Below, piece after piece: positions 37,567 through 46,622 of a stretch of 64,000 bases of DNA (positions are counted from its first letter, which is position 1; each line of letters opens with the position of its first letter). The notes under the pieces were generated by a model. That model was not told the DNA's origin. It saw nothing but the letters and a program-made list of their open reading frames with translations, and made no database searches. The position numbers were made by a program, and so were the translations under genes. The stretch comes from VRUE01 sp963822295. Lineage in GTDB: Bacteria > Actinomycetota > Thermoleophilia > Solirubrobacterales > 70-9. Location of the stretch: assembly GCA_963822295.1 (NCBI GenBank), contig CAWGHD010000002.1, positions 1,984,001-2,048,000 of the forward strand, read 5' to 3'.

Positions 37567-38850
37567 ATGATCCCCAGGTACACCAGGCCCGAGATGGGTG
37601 AGGTTTGGTCGCCGCAGCGCAAGATGGAGTGCTGGCTCGAGGTCGAGCTCGCCGCGACCGAGGCCTGGGCCGAGGAGGGCACGGTGCCGAGCGAGGCCGC
37701 CGAGGCCGCCCGCGCCGGCGCCGCCTTCACCGTCGAGGCGGTCGAGGAGCGCGAGCGGGTCACCGACCACGACGTCGCCGCCTTCGTCGACGTCGTCGCC
37801 GGGTCGGTCGGCGAGCACGGCCGCTGGATCCACTACGGCCTGACCTCCTCCGACGTGCTCGACACGGCGCTGGCGCTGCAGCTGCGCCAGGCCGGGGAGA
37901 TCGTCCTCGCCGGCGTCAGGGACTACCGCGACGCCCTCGTCGAGCGGGCGCTCGAGCACCGCGACACGCTCTGCGTCGGCCGCACCCACGGCGTCCACGC
38001 CGAGCCGACGACCTTCGGCCTGCGGCTGGCCGGCTTCGCCTTCGAGGCCGACCGCAACCTGGGGCGGCTCGAGGACGCCTTCGAGCAGCTCGCCTTCGGC
38101 AAGCTCTCCGGCGCGGTCGGCACCTATGCGTCGATCCCACCCTCGGTCGAGGCGCGGGTGATGGAGCGGCTGGGCCTGCGGCGCGAGGACGTCGCCACCC
38201 AGGTCATCCCCCGCGACCGCCACGCGGTGCTGACCTCGCGGATCGCGATCGCCGGCGCCGGGCTGGAGCGCTTCGCGACCGAGGTGCGCAACCTGCAGCG
38301 GACCGAGGTGCGCGAGGTCGAGGAGCCCTTCGCCGCCGGGCAGAAGGGCTCCTCGGCGATGCCGCACAAGCGCAACCCGATCCGCACCGAGCGGATCACC
38401 GGCCTCGCCCGCGTCCTGCGCGGCTACGCCCAGGCCGGCCTCGAGAACGTCGCCCTCTGGCACGAGCGCGACATCTCCCACTCGGGGGCCGAGCGCGTGA
38501 TCCTCCCGGACTCGACGATCGCCCTCGACTACATGCACGCCCTGGCGGCGGGGGTCGCCTCCGGGATGACGGTCCGCGAGGAGCGGATGCGGGAGAACCT
38601 GGGGCTCACCCACGGCGCGCTGTTCAGCCAGCGGGCGCTGACGGCGCTGGTCGAGTCGGGCATGAGCCGCGACGACGCCTACCGAATCGTGCAGGAGAAC
38701 GCGCAGCGGGCCTGGGACACCGGCACCGAGTTCCGCGACCTGATCGGTGAGGCGGCGCCCGACCTCGACCTCGACGCCGTCTTCGACCACGGCGCCTACC
38801 TCACGCACGTGCCGGAGATCTTCGAACGACTCGAAGCGCTGCGCGGCTGA
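37567..38850 (+). CDS. purB: Adenylosuccinate lyase
   Basis: A 427-residue enzyme acting twice in purine synthesis (SAICAR to AICAR; adenylosuccinate to AMP). It begins MIPRYTRPEMGEVWSPQRKM and has the fumarase-superfamily signature GSSAMPHKRNP, plus HYGLTSSDVLDTAL and GRTHGVHAEPTTFG. A 23-bp palindrome begins 19 nt after its stop. Confidence 0.97.
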   Translation: MIPRYTRPEMGEVWSPQRKMECWLEVELAATEAWAEEGTVPSEAAEAARAGAAFTVEAVEERERVTDHDVAAFVDVVAGSVGEHGRWIHYGLTSSDVLDTALALQLRQAGEIVLAGVRDYRDALVERALEHRDTLCVGRTHGVHAEPTTFGLRLAGFAFEADRNLGRLEDAFEQLAFGKLSGAVGTYASIPPSVEARVMERLGLRREDVATQVIPRDRHAVLTSRIAIAGAGLERFATEVRNLQRTEVREVEEPFAAGQKGSSAMPHKRNPIRTERITGLARVLRGYAQAGLENVALWHERDISHSGAERVILPDSTIALDYMHALAAGVASGMTVREERMRENLGLTHGALFSQRALTALVESGMSRDDAYRIVQENAQRAWDTGTEFRDLIGEAAPDLDLDAVFDHGAYLTHVPEIFERLEALRG

Positions 38851-38869
38851 GCCTTCGGTCCGCCGTCAC

Positions 38870-38924
38870 CCCGAATCCCATCAAGTTCGCCATGCAATAC
38901 CTGGCGAACTTGATGGGATTCGGG
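38870..38924. repeat. Palindromic repeat, copy 1 (downstream of purB)
   Basis: Two perfectly complementary 23-nt arms (38870-38892, 38902-38924) flank a 9-nt centre, tgcaatacc. The core arm catcaagttcgcca recurs in copy 2 at 52243-52287, whose centre ggtgatgca is nearly the reverse complement of this one. No T-tract follows. Confidence 0.92.
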
Positions 38925-38987
38925 TGAAGGTGCGCAACGGGGGGGTTGAGATCGCAGGCACAGCGCAGGCACTGCCGGGACCTGGGA

Positions 38988-38993
38988 TAGGCT
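38988..38993 (+). promoter_or_regulatory. -10-like TAGGCT before GTG 39001
   Basis: A TANNNT hexamer 7 nt before GTG 39001; no Shine-Dalgarno sequence. Confidence 0.5.
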
Positions 38994-39000
38994 CCCAGGC

Positions 39001-39306
39001 GTGGTCCTCTACACATGCGGGCAGAAGACGATGGGGCCGGGCTTCGCCCACCCGTGTGCGAAAGCCGGAAGCGCGCTCGACGCGGCCGGCTACGAATACG
39101 AGATCAAGACGGTCGGCGGCTACCGGCTGATGCCCTGGACCTGGGGCAGCCGTGAGGGCGACCGGGCCGAGGTCAAGGAGCTGAGCGGCACCAACGAGGT
39201 GCCGATCCTCGTCCTCGACGACGGCGAGGTGATCTCCGGCTCCAGCACGATCGCCGGCTGGGCCAGGGAACACCCGGCGGCCAAGTCCGCGGCCAGAGGC
39301 TCCTAG
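39001..39306 (+). CDS. Glutaredoxin/GST N-terminal-domain-like small protein
   Basis: A 101-residue thioredoxin-fold protein. It begins VLYTCGQKTMGPGF with a single Cys in the redox position, then HPCAKAGSALDAAGYEYEI. NEVPILVLDDGEVISGSSTI is the typical cis-Pro and substrate loop of GST-N/glutaredoxin domains. No C-terminal GST helical domain. Possible reductase or glutathione/mycothiol-type binding protein. Its last 4 nt overlap the convergent P450 gene. Confidence 0.78.
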   Translation: MVLYTCGQKTMGPGFAHPCAKAGSALDAAGYEYEIKTVGGYRLMPWTWGSREGDRAEVKELSGTNEVPILVLDDGEVISGSSTIAGWAREHPAAKSAARGS

Positions 39307-40637
39307 GCGGCGGAGAGCTCGCGCTCGCCCGCCGGGTGGCGCGCGCTGAGGACGACGCGGGTGCCGTCCTTCGGTGAGAGGGTGACGTTGCGGCGCGTGA
39401 CCCGCTCCGGCATCGGATCGGCCTTGTGCAGCTCGCAGCGGGTCAGGACCTCGCGCAGGACGATCCGCATCTCGAACTCGGCGAAGGCGCCGCCGATGCA
39501 GCGGCGGACGCTGCCGCCGAAGGGGATCCAGGCGTAGGTGTCGGGGGCGTCCTCGAGGAAGCGCTCGGGACGGAAGGCGAAGGGCTCCGGGTAGGACTCG
39601 GCGCGGGTGTGGGCGAGCCAGATCGCCGGGGCGACGTCGGTGCCGGCGGGAAGCGAGAGGCCGTCGGCGACGAGGTCCTTGGCGAGGCGGCGGCCGGCCA
39701 GCGGCACGACCGGGCGCAGCCGCAGCGACTCGGTGATCGTCGCCCGCAGGTAGTCCTCCTCGCCGGCTTCCAGCGAGTCGCGCAGCCGCCCCAGGATCGC
39801 CCTGTGGCGGAGCAGCAGGTCGAAGGTCCAGGCCAGGGCCGTCGCGGTCGTCTCGTGCCCGGCCAGGAGCAGCGTCATGAGCTGGTCGCGCAGGTCGGTG
39901 TCCGTCATCCCCTCGCCGTCCTCGAAGCGACCGAGGATCAGCGCCGAGAGGATGTCGTCGCGATCCTCGAGGTCGCCCTTCGTGCGGTGCTCGGCGATCT
40001 CGGCGTAGAGCAGCTCGTCGATGCGGCTCAGCCTCTCGTCGAAGCGCCGCATCACCCGGTCGGCGCCGCCGATCCTGCGGGTCGCCAGCACGCGCAGCTG
40101 GATCGAGATCGAGGACGCCTCGGAGAGCAGCCCGCCGAGCAGCTCCCGCAGGCGCTCCAGCCGCGGCCCCTCGGAGACGCCGAAGACGACGCGCAGGATC
40201 ACCTCGAGGGTCAGCGCCTGCATCCGCGGGTGGAGGGCGAACTCCTCGCCGAGCGGCCAGGAGTCGATCTCCGCGGCGACGATGTCCTCCATCACCGGCT
40301 CCAGCGAGCGCATCCGCTCGCCGTGGAAGGAGGGCAGCATCAGCTTGCGGTGGGCGAGGTGGTCGGCGCCCTCGAGCAGGAGCAGCGAGCGGGCGCCGAG
40401 GATCGGTTCGAGGAAGATGTTGCGGCCGGGCGGCAGCCCGTGCTCGCGCTCCATGTAGAGGGCTTTGATCGCGACCGGGTCGGAGATCATCACCATCGGC
40501 CGCTCGAAGCCGAGGAACCTGAGGCTGAACGAGTCGCCGAAGCTCTCGCGGCAGGCCTGCATGAACGGGAGCGGCCGGAATGCCCAGCTCAGGGTCTGTC
40601 GGACCGGGCCCATCGCCGGTTCGGGCGGGAGCGTCAC
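39303..40637 (-). CDS. Cytochrome P450
   Basis: A 444-residue soluble P450. The I-helix oxygen motif is AGHETTATALAW, ExxR is ESLRLRP, and the haem-Cys loop FGGSVRRCIGGAFAEFEMRI. The second Gly before the Cys (FGGSxRRCxG) is typical of CYP families in actinobacteria and cyanobacteria. No ferredoxin or reductase gene is adjacent. It sits between purB and purC on the opposite strand, so it interrupts the purine genes. Substrate unknown. Confidence 0.93.
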   Translation of the reverse strand: MTLPPEPAMGPVRQTLSWAFRPLPFMQACRESFGDSFSLRFLGFERPMVMISDPVAIKALYMEREHGLPPGRNIFLEPILGARSLLLLEGADHLAHRKLMLPSFHGERMRSLEPVMEDIVAAEIDSWPLGEEFALHPRMQALTLEVILRVVFGVSEGPRLERLRELLGGLLSEASSISIQLRVLATRRIGGADRVMRRFDERLSRIDELLYAEIAEHRTKGDLEDRDDILSALILGRFEDGEGMTDTDLRDQLMTLLLAGHETTATALAWTFDLLLRHRAILGRLRDSLEAGEEDYLRATITESLRLRPVVPLAGRRLAKDLVADGLSLPAGTDVAPAIWLAHTRAESYPEPFAFRPERFLEDAPDTYAWIPFGGSVRRCIGGAFAEFEMRIVLREVLTRCELHKADPMPERVTRRNVTLSPKDGTRVVLSARHPAGERELSAA

Positions 40638-40684
40638 GAGCCAAGGATCGCAGACCCTGTGCGCGACTCCGCTCCGCGGATGGT

Positions 40685-40690
40685 TAGCAT
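40685..40690 (+). promoter_or_regulatory. -10-like TAGCAT before purC
   Basis: A TANNNT hexamer 7 nt before ATG 40698. Supports a new transcription start for purCSQL. Confidence 0.5.
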
Positions 40691-40697
40691 CGCTTTA

Positions 40698-41546
40698 ATG
40701 CCGTCCGTCGCCGATCTGAAGCTGCACTCCTCCGGGAAGGTCCGCGAGATCTACGAGTGGGAGGACGACCTCCTGATGGTCGCCTCCGACCGGGTCTCGA
40801 TCTACGACGTCGTGATGCCGACGCCGATCCCCGACAAGGGCAAGGTCCTCAACCGGATCTCCGAATTCTGGTTCGAGCTGACCGGCGACATCGTCCCCAA
40901 CCACTTCATCTCCGCCGACGTCCCCGAAGAGGTGGAGGGACGCGCGATGCGGGTGCGCAAGCTCGACATGTACCCGGTCGAGTGCGTCGTCCGCGGCTAT
41001 CTGTCCGGCTCCGGCTGGAAGGAATACAAGGAGGGCGGAGCCGTCTGCGGCATCGATCTGCCGCCGAACCTGCTCGAGTCCGACAAGCTGCCGGAGCCGA
41101 TCTTCACCCCCGCGACCAAGGCGGATATCGGCGACCACGACGAGAACGTCGACTTCGACCGCGCCGCCGAGATCGTCGGCGACCGGGCGCTGCTCGAGGA
41201 GCTGCGGCGGGTCTCGATCGAGGTCTACTCGCGCGGCGCCGAGCACGCGGCCGAGCGCGGGATCATCCTCGCCGACACCAAGTTCGAGTTCGGCAGCCAC
41301 GCCGGCGCCGAGGTCGTCCTCGCCGACGAGGTCCTCACCCCGGACTCCTCGCGCTTCTGGCCCGCCGACCGCTACGAGCCCGGCCGGACCCAGCCCTCCT
41401 TCGACAAGCAGTTCGTCCGCGACTGGGCCGACGAGGCCGGCTGGGACCACAGGCCGCCGGCGCCGGAGCTGCCGCCCGACGTGGTCGAGCAGACGCGGGA
41501 GAAGTACGTCGAGGCCTACGAGCGGGTCACGGAGCGCTCCTTCTAG
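40698..41546 (+). CDS. purC: SAICAR synthetase
   Basis: A 282-residue ATP-dependent ligase that joins aspartate to CAIR. It begins LKLHSSGKVREIYEWEDDLL, with ECVVRGYLSGSGWKEY and the downstream LADTKFEFG and LTPDSSRFW motifs. The first in-frame codons upstream belong to the reverse P450 gene, so ATG 40698 is the start. The stop overlaps the purS GTG by one base. Confidence 0.97.
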   Translation: MPSVADLKLHSSGKVREIYEWEDDLLMVASDRVSIYDVVMPTPIPDKGKVLNRISEFWFELTGDIVPNHFISADVPEEVEGRAMRVRKLDMYPVECVVRGYLSGSGWKEYKEGGAVCGIDLPPNLLESDKLPEPIFTPATKADIGDHDENVDFDRAAEIVGDRALLEELRRVSIEVYSRGAEHAAERGIILADTKFEFGSHAGAEVVLADEVLTPDSSRFWPADRYEPGRTQPSFDKQFVRDWADEAGWDHRPPAPELPPDVVEQTREKYVEAYERVTERSF

Positions 41547-41770
41547 TGGCCAGGGCGCGCGTGCTGATCCGGCCCAAGGAGGGGATCCTCGACCCCCAGG
41601 GCAAGGCCGTCGAGCGGGCGCTGCCGGCGCTCGGCTTCGAGGGGATCGGGCACGTGCGCGTCGGGCGCATGGTCGAGCTGGAGGCGGAGGACCCGGAGCG
41701 GCTCTCGGAGCTCTGCGAGAAGCTGCTCGCCAACCCGCTGATCGAGGACTTCGAGATCGTCACGCTGTGA
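41546..41770 (+). CDS. purS: FGAM synthase small subunit PurS
   Basis: A 74-residue protein. The ferredoxin-like fold is VLIRPKEGILDPQGKAVERA then LPALGFEGIGHVRVGRM. It forms the complex with PurQ and PurL that makes FGAM. GTG 41546 overlaps the purC TAG, and its TGA overlaps the purQ GTG, so all three are tightly coupled. Confidence 0.95.
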   Translation: MARARVLIRPKEGILDPQGKAVERALPALGFEGIGHVRVGRMVELEAEDPERLSELCEKLLANPLIEDFEIVTL

Positions 41771-42405
41771 TCTGGGGGGTCGTCCAGTTCCCCGGTTCCT
41801 GCGACGAGCGGGACGCGCTGCACGCCTGCGGCCTGCTCGGCGAGGCGCGGATGATCTGGCACGAGGACGGCGACCTCGGGGGCGTGGACGCGGTCGTCAT
41901 CCCGGGCGGCTTCTCCTACGGCGACTACCTGCGGGCGGGCGCGATCGCGCGCTTCTCGCCGGCGATGGAGGCGGTCGCCGAGCACGCCGCGTCCGGCGGG
42001 CCGGTGCTCGGGATCTGCAACGGCTTTCAGGTCCTCTGCGAGGCGCGTCTCCTGCCCGGGGCGCTGCTGCTCAACGAGCAGCTGCGCTTCGTCCACCGCC
42101 AGGTCGACCTGCTCGGCGACGGCGAGGAGCCGCTCTCGATTCCGGTCAAGCACGGCGAAGGGCGCTACTGGGCGCCGGAGGAGGTCCTCGACCAGCTCGA
42201 GGCGAACGGGCAGGTCGCCTACCGCTACGCGCCCGGGCAGAACCCGAACGGCTCGGCACGCGACATCGCCGGGGTCAGGAACGAGGGCGGCAACGTGCTC
42301 GGCCTGATGCCCCACCCCGAGCACGCGGTCGATGAGCTGACGGGATCCACCGACGGGCTGAAAATCTTAAAAACCGCCGCCTCCTCTGCTCTCGCGGATG
42401 CCTAA
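41767..42405 (+). CDS. purQ: FGAM synthase glutaminase subunit PurQ
   Basis: A 212-residue class I glutamine amidotransferase. The nucleophile is GICNGFQVLCE, with HGEGRYWAP and the catalytic His-Glu MPHPEHAVDE. It supplies ammonia to PurL. The GTG start overlaps purS; purL starts 8 nt before its end. Confidence 0.96.
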   Translation: MIWGVVQFPGSCDERDALHACGLLGEARMIWHEDGDLGGVDAVVIPGGFSYGDYLRAGAIARFSPAMEAVAEHAASGGPVLGICNGFQVLCEARLLPGALLLNEQLRFVHRQVDLLGDGEEPLSIPVKHGEGRYWAPEEVLDQLEANGQVAYRYAPGQNPNGSARDIAGVRNEGGNVLGLMPHPEHAVDELTGSTDGLKILKTAASSALADA

Positions 42406-44626
42406 AGAGTCAGAGATGGATAGGCATCCGCTTCCGCGTCCGGGGGCGGCGGGTGACACTCGACACCGCGAGCTCGGTCTGACCGACTCGGAGTTCGAGC
42501 TGATCGTCGAGAAGCTGGGGCGGGAGCCGAACGACGTCGAGCTGGCGATGTTCAGCCTGCTCTGGTCCGAGCACTGCGCCTACAAGCACTCCAAAAAGCT
42601 GCTGCGGCAGCTGCCGACCGAGGGCGAGCGCGTGGTGATGGGACCGGGCGAGAACGCCGGCGCCGTCGACATCGGCAACGGCCATGCGATCGCCTTCAAG
42701 GTCGAGTCGCACAACCACCCGAGCGCGGTCGAGCCGTTCCAGGGAGCGGCCACCGGCGTCGGCGGGATCCTGCGCGACGTCTTCGCCCTCGGCGCGCGGC
42801 CGATCGCGATCCTCGACAGCCTGCGCTTCGGCGAGCTCGACTCCGAGCGCTCCCGCTTCCTGCTCGACGGCGCGGTGCGCGGGATCGGCCATTACGGCAA
42901 CTCGATCGGGGTGGCGACCGTCGGCGGCGAGATCTACTTCGAGGCGCCCTACGAGCACAACTGCCTGGTCAACGCGATGTGCGTCGGGCTGGCGAGGACA
43001 GAGGAGATGGTCCGCGCCGCCGCCGCCGGGGTCGGCAACGCGGTGGTCCTGATGGGGGCCTCGACCGGCCGCGACGGGATCGGCGGCGCTTCGGTGCTCG
43101 CCTCGGCCGAGCTCGGCGAGGGCGACGAGGCGAAGCGGCCGACGGTCCAGATCGGCGATCCCTTCGAGGAGTCGAAGGTGCTCGAGTGCTGCCTCGAGCT
43201 GCTCGCGAAGGGGCTGCTCGTCTCCCTCCAGGACCTGGGGGCTGCCGGCCTCACCTCCTCGGCCGCGGAGATGGCCTCCGCCGGCGGGGTCGGGATCGAC
43301 GTCGACGTCGCCCGGGTGCCGCTGCGCGAGTCCGACATGGAGCCCTTCGAGATCATGGTCTCCGAGTCGCAGGAGCGGATGCTCGCCGTGGTCGAGCCGC
43401 AGAGGGTGGCGGAGGTGCTCGCCGTCTGCGAGAAATGGCAGACCGGGGGCACCGAGGTCGGCGCGATCACCGACTCCGGCCAGGTCCGGGTGCTGAAGGA
43501 CGGCGAGCCGGTCGGCGAGATGCCGGTCGAGGCGCTGGTCGACGGCTGCCCCCTCTACGACCTCGAGCCCGCCGAGCCGCAGGGCTGGGCCTACGGCAAC
43601 CGGGCGACGCTCGCCGAGGGCGCCGGGCCCGACGAGACGCTGCTGGCGCTGCTCGCCTCCCCCAGCGTGGCCTCCAAGCGCTGGGCGTTCGAGCAGTACG
43701 ACTCGGTCGTCGGCTCGCGCACGGTGCGGCGGCCGGAGTCCGCCGACGCCGCGGTGCTCGGGATCCCGGAGGCCGGCAACGCGATCGCGGTCTCGATCGA
43801 CGGCAACGGCCGCCGCGTCGCCTGCGACCCCTACGCCGGGACCGTCGAGGCGGTGCTCGAGTGCGCCCAGAACCTGGCCTGCGTCGGCGCCGAGCCGCTC
43901 GGCCTGACCAACTGCCTCAACTTCGGCAACCCCGAGAAACCGGGCCCGGCCTGGCAGCTCGACCGCGCCGTCAGCGGCCTCGCCGACGCCTGCGAGGCGC
44001 TCTCGGTCCCCGTCGTCGGCGGCAACGTCTCCCTCTACAACGAGGGGCCCGACGGCCCGATCTACCCGACCCCGGTGGTCGGCATGGTCGGCGAGCTGCC
44101 CGACCCCGCGCGCGTCGCCGGCGCCGCCTTCGCCCGCGAGGGCGACTCGATCGGCCTGCTCGGCCCCTTCGCGCCCTCGCTCGCCGGGTCGGAGCTGGCG
44201 AAGCTGCGCGGCGAGCTCGACACCGGGTTGCCGGAGCCCGACGTGGCCGGCGTCGAGGCCGCCTGCGCGCTGGTCCGCGACGCGGTCCGCGGCGGCCGCC
44301 TCCGCTCGGCCCACGATGTCAGCGACGGCGGCCTCGCGGTCGCGCTGGCCGAGTCGGCGATCGGCGGGGCGATCGGCTGCCGGGTGGACATCCAGCCGCT
44401 GCGCGAGCGCGGCTGCTCGCCCGAGGAGGCGCTCTTCGGCGAGGGCAGCGGCGGTTTTCTCCTCAGCGGCGAGCGGGCCGCACTCGAGGAGATCGGGGCG
44501 ATCCTGATCGGCGAGGTCGGAGGCGGCGAGGTCGAGATCGCCGCCGGCGACCGCAGCCTCTCGGTCTCCCTCGGCGACGCCGAGGGAGCCTGGCGCTCGC
44601 TGCCGGACTCGCTTGAAAAGCGCTGA
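42398..44626 (+). CDS. purL: FGAM synthase large subunit PurL
   Basis: A 742-residue PurM-superfamily protein of the short (PurSQL) type. It has FSLLWSEHCAYKHSKKLLRQ, KVESHNHPSAVEPFQGAATG, a second half with GLTNCLNFGNPEKPG, and HDVSDGGLAVALAES. It uses ATP to convert FGAR to FGAM. A six-gene array of secreted-protein paralogs follows directly, before purF. Confidence 0.97.
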   Translation: MPKESEMDRHPLPRPGAAGDTRHRELGLTDSEFELIVEKLGREPNDVELAMFSLLWSEHCAYKHSKKLLRQLPTEGERVVMGPGENAGAVDIGNGHAIAFKVESHNHPSAVEPFQGAATGVGGILRDVFALGARPIAILDSLRFGELDSERSRFLLDGAVRGIGHYGNSIGVATVGGEIYFEAPYEHNCLVNAMCVGLARTEEMVRAAAAGVGNAVVLMGASTGRDGIGGASVLASAELGEGDEAKRPTVQIGDPFEESKVLECCLELLAKGLLVSLQDLGAAGLTSSAAEMASAGGVGIDVDVARVPLRESDMEPFEIMVSESQERMLAVVEPQRVAEVLAVCEKWQTGGTEVGAITDSGQVRVLKDGEPVGEMPVEALVDGCPLYDLEPAEPQGWAYGNRATLAEGAGPDETLLALLASPSVASKRWAFEQYDSVVGSRTVRRPESADAAVLGIPEAGNAIAVSIDGNGRRVACDPYAGTVEAVLECAQNLACVGAEPLGLTNCLNFGNPEKPGPAWQLDRAVSGLADACEALSVPVVGGNVSLYNEGPDGPIYPTPVVGMVGELPDPARVAGAAFAREGDSIGLLGPFAPSLAGSELAKLRGELDTGLPEPDVAGVEAACALVRDAVRGGRLRSAHDVSDGGLAVALAESAIGGAIGCRVDIQPLRERGCSPEEALFGEGSGGFLLSGERAALEEIGAILIGEVGGGEVEIAAGDRSLSVSLGDAEGAWRSLPDSLEKR

Positions 44627-44634
44627 CCGATCAA

Positions 44635-44640
44635 TACTCT
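44635..44640 (+). promoter_or_regulatory. -10-like TACTCT before paralog 1
   Basis: A TANNNT hexamer 6 nt before ATG 44647, 8 nt after the purL stop. Suggests the secreted-protein array is transcribed separately from purL. Confidence 0.5.
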
Positions 44641-44646
44641 GGCCGG

Positions 44647-45606
44647 ATGCTCACGCGAAAGAAGGCCCTTGCGATCCTGACCACTGCCGTCGTCCTCGGC
44701 TCTCTCCACGGCGCGGCTTCCGCGTCTGCCGCGACGGAATTCGGCAGCACCTGCACCACGAACACCGCGGGCCCGGGAGTGTCGATCGTGCAGACCGTCC
44801 CGGCGACGGGTAGCACGCTTCCGCTTGCAGCCCCGACCACCGGCGTGATCGTCAAATGGAAGATCTCCCTGACCCCCGTCGAAATCGCCTTGCCCCATGT
44901 GCTCAAGGTCCTGCGGCCGGGCGCCCCGAAACAGTTCCAGGTCGTGGCCGACAGCGCTCCGGGGACCGTGGTCTCCGGCGCCAATTCCTTCGATACGAGG
45001 CTGCCGGTCCAGGCCGGTGACCTGCTCGGGCTCTACGGGCTCACCTCGCCCCCCGGAACCCTCGCCTGCAGCGCACAGCCCGGAGCAAAATCGGCGACCA
45101 TCACCGGCAATCCGCCGGCCGGATCGACCGCGACGACCGTCGAAGAAGTGAGCGAAATCGGCGGTGGGGTCGCCGCAGTGATCGAGGTCGACGCCGACGG
45201 TGACGGATTTGGCGACGAGACCCAGGACAAATGCCCGCAGAGCGCGGCCTTCCAGGCCGCCTGTCCTGTGGCGATCCTGGACGGCTTTGCCGTCGCCGGC
45301 AAGAACACGGTGACGGTAATCGTCTCGACCAGCATCCCGACCCCGGTGACCGTCTCCGGAACCGCACCGCTGCCGAAAGCCCCGAAGGGCAAGGCCGGCA
45401 GCTCTGCCCAGGTGAAGCTGAAGGCCGTGACCCAGACCGTGACCCCGGGCGTGATCGGTCGCTTCAAGCTCAAACTGCCCGGCAAGCTCAAGTCCGCCGT
45501 CGCCGCCCTTGCTCCGGGCAAGACCCTGACCCTGAAGCTGACCGCTTCGGCGACGAGCGTCACCGGAGCTGTGAGCAAAGACGAACTGAATCTGAAGCTG
45601 AAGTGA
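44647..45606 (+). CDS. Secreted TSP3-motif protein, array member 1
   Basis: A 319-residue protein with signal peptide (ILTTAVVLGSLHGAASASA then ATEFGSTC). The N-domain (about residues 30-160) is a beta-sandwich-like region sharing GSTLPLAAPTTGVIVKWK with the other members. One thrombospondin-type-3-like calcium motif, DADGDGFGDETQDKCP, is at about residues 182-197, followed by a Cys-bracketed loop. The C-domain (about 205-319) is basic and Ala/Lys-rich and ends in a non-charged strand. No anchor. One of six tandem paralogs; function unknown. Confidence 0.88.
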   Translation: MLTRKKALAILTTAVVLGSLHGAASASAATEFGSTCTTNTAGPGVSIVQTVPATGSTLPLAAPTTGVIVKWKISLTPVEIALPHVLKVLRPGAPKQFQVVADSAPGTVVSGANSFDTRLPVQAGDLLGLYGLTSPPGTLACSAQPGAKSATITGNPPAGSTATTVEEVSEIGGGVAAVIEVDADGDGFGDETQDKCPQSAAFQAACPVAILDGFAVAGKNTVTVIVSTSIPTPVTVSGTAPLPKAPKGKAGSSAQVKLKAVTQTVTPGVIGRFKLKLPGKLKSAVAALAPGKTLTLKLTASATSVTGAVSKDELNLKLK

Positions 45607-45614
45607 TCAAGCAC

Positions 45615-45620
45615 TAGGCT
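45615..45620 (+). promoter_or_regulatory. -10-like TAGGCT before paralog 2
   Basis: A TANNNT hexamer 6 nt before ATG 45627. Array members 2 and 3 probably share this promoter. Confidence 0.5.
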
Positions 45621-45626
45621 GACCCC

Positions 45627-46622
45627 ATGCCGACCCCGAGAAAGCTCCTAACCTGCCTGGCAACGGCGCTCGCCGTCGGCGCAATCCTCGCCCCCGCCGG
45701 CGCATCCGCCGCGACGGAAGTGGGCACCAACTGCTCGGCGACGGGCGGCGCGGCGAACTACACCGCGCTCCAGCTCGAGCAGGCGCCCGGCTCCTCGCTT
45801 CCCCTCGCGGCGCCGGCCGCGGGCGTGGTCACCAAATGGAAGGTCCTCTCGGGACTGGCCCTGCCCCCGGGTTTCACACTCGCCCAGAAGATGCGCGTGT
45901 TCCGTTCGACGGGCGCGCCGAATCAGTTCCAGACGGTCGCCGAGTCCTCCACGGGTTTGGTCGCCACGGGGCAGAACGTCTTCGAGACCCGGATTCCGGT
46001 GCTGGCGGGCGACCGCTTCGGCGCCTACGGGCCGGCCGGAGGGGCGATCCTCTTCTGCTCGACGGCCAACGCCACCGACCTCCTCGGCCTGAAAGAAGGG
46101 GACGTCTCGCCGGGGACGAGCGCGACCTACACCCCGGCCGAAAAACTCCAGCTGGCGCTCTCCGTGACGATCGAGCCTGACGCCGACGGCGACGGCTTCG
46201 GCGACGAGTCCCAGGACTCCTGTCCCCAGAACGCCGCCCTGCAGATTCCCTGCCCGGTGCTGAAGCTGAAGGCGTTCGGGACGCCGCCCGGCAAAAGCGC
46301 AGTCCGCGTCCTCGTCGCCGCCGACGCCCAGGCCTCGATCAGCGTTTCCGCCTCGGCGAAAGTGAAAGGCAAAAAAGGCAAGGGAACGGTGGCGACCCAG
46401 CTCACTCCGGTGGTGCAGCTCGTCTCCCCCGGGGAGCTGATCCTCTACACGATCAACTTCAACAAAGCGCTTAAAGAAGCCTTGAAAGCGCTGCCGAAGA
46501 AAAAATCGATCACGCTCGAGATCGTCGCCGAGGGGAAAAGCCTGGCGGGGGCCTCCTCCAGCGAACGGCTGGCGATCAAAGTGAAGGGCCAGGCGAAACC
46601 ACGGCGGAAAGCGCCTCGCTGA
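45627..46622 (+). CDS. Secreted TSP3-motif protein, array member 2
   Basis: A 331-residue paralog of members 5 and 6. Signal peptide ALAVGAILAPAGASA then ATEVGTNC. TSP3-like motif DADGDGFGDESQDSCP at about residues 188-203, then NAALQIPCPVLKLKAFG. The C-domain ends with GQAKPRRKAPR, a basic tail. Parts of the C-domain are nearly identical in DNA to member 5, suggesting recent duplication or gene conversion. Its TGA overlaps the ATG of member 3. Confidence 0.88.
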   Translation: MPTPRKLLTCLATALAVGAILAPAGASAATEVGTNCSATGGAANYTALQLEQAPGSSLPLAAPAAGVVTKWKVLSGLALPPGFTLAQKMRVFRSTGAPNQFQTVAESSTGLVATGQNVFETRIPVLAGDRFGAYGPAGGAILFCSTANATDLLGLKEGDVSPGTSATYTPAEKLQLALSVTIEPDADGDGFGDESQDSCPQNAALQIPCPVLKLKAFGTPPGKSAVRVLVAADAQASISVSASAKVKGKKGKGTVATQLTPVVQLVSPGELILYTINFNKALKEALKALPKKKSITLEIVAEGKSLAGASSSERLAIKVKGQAKPRRKAPR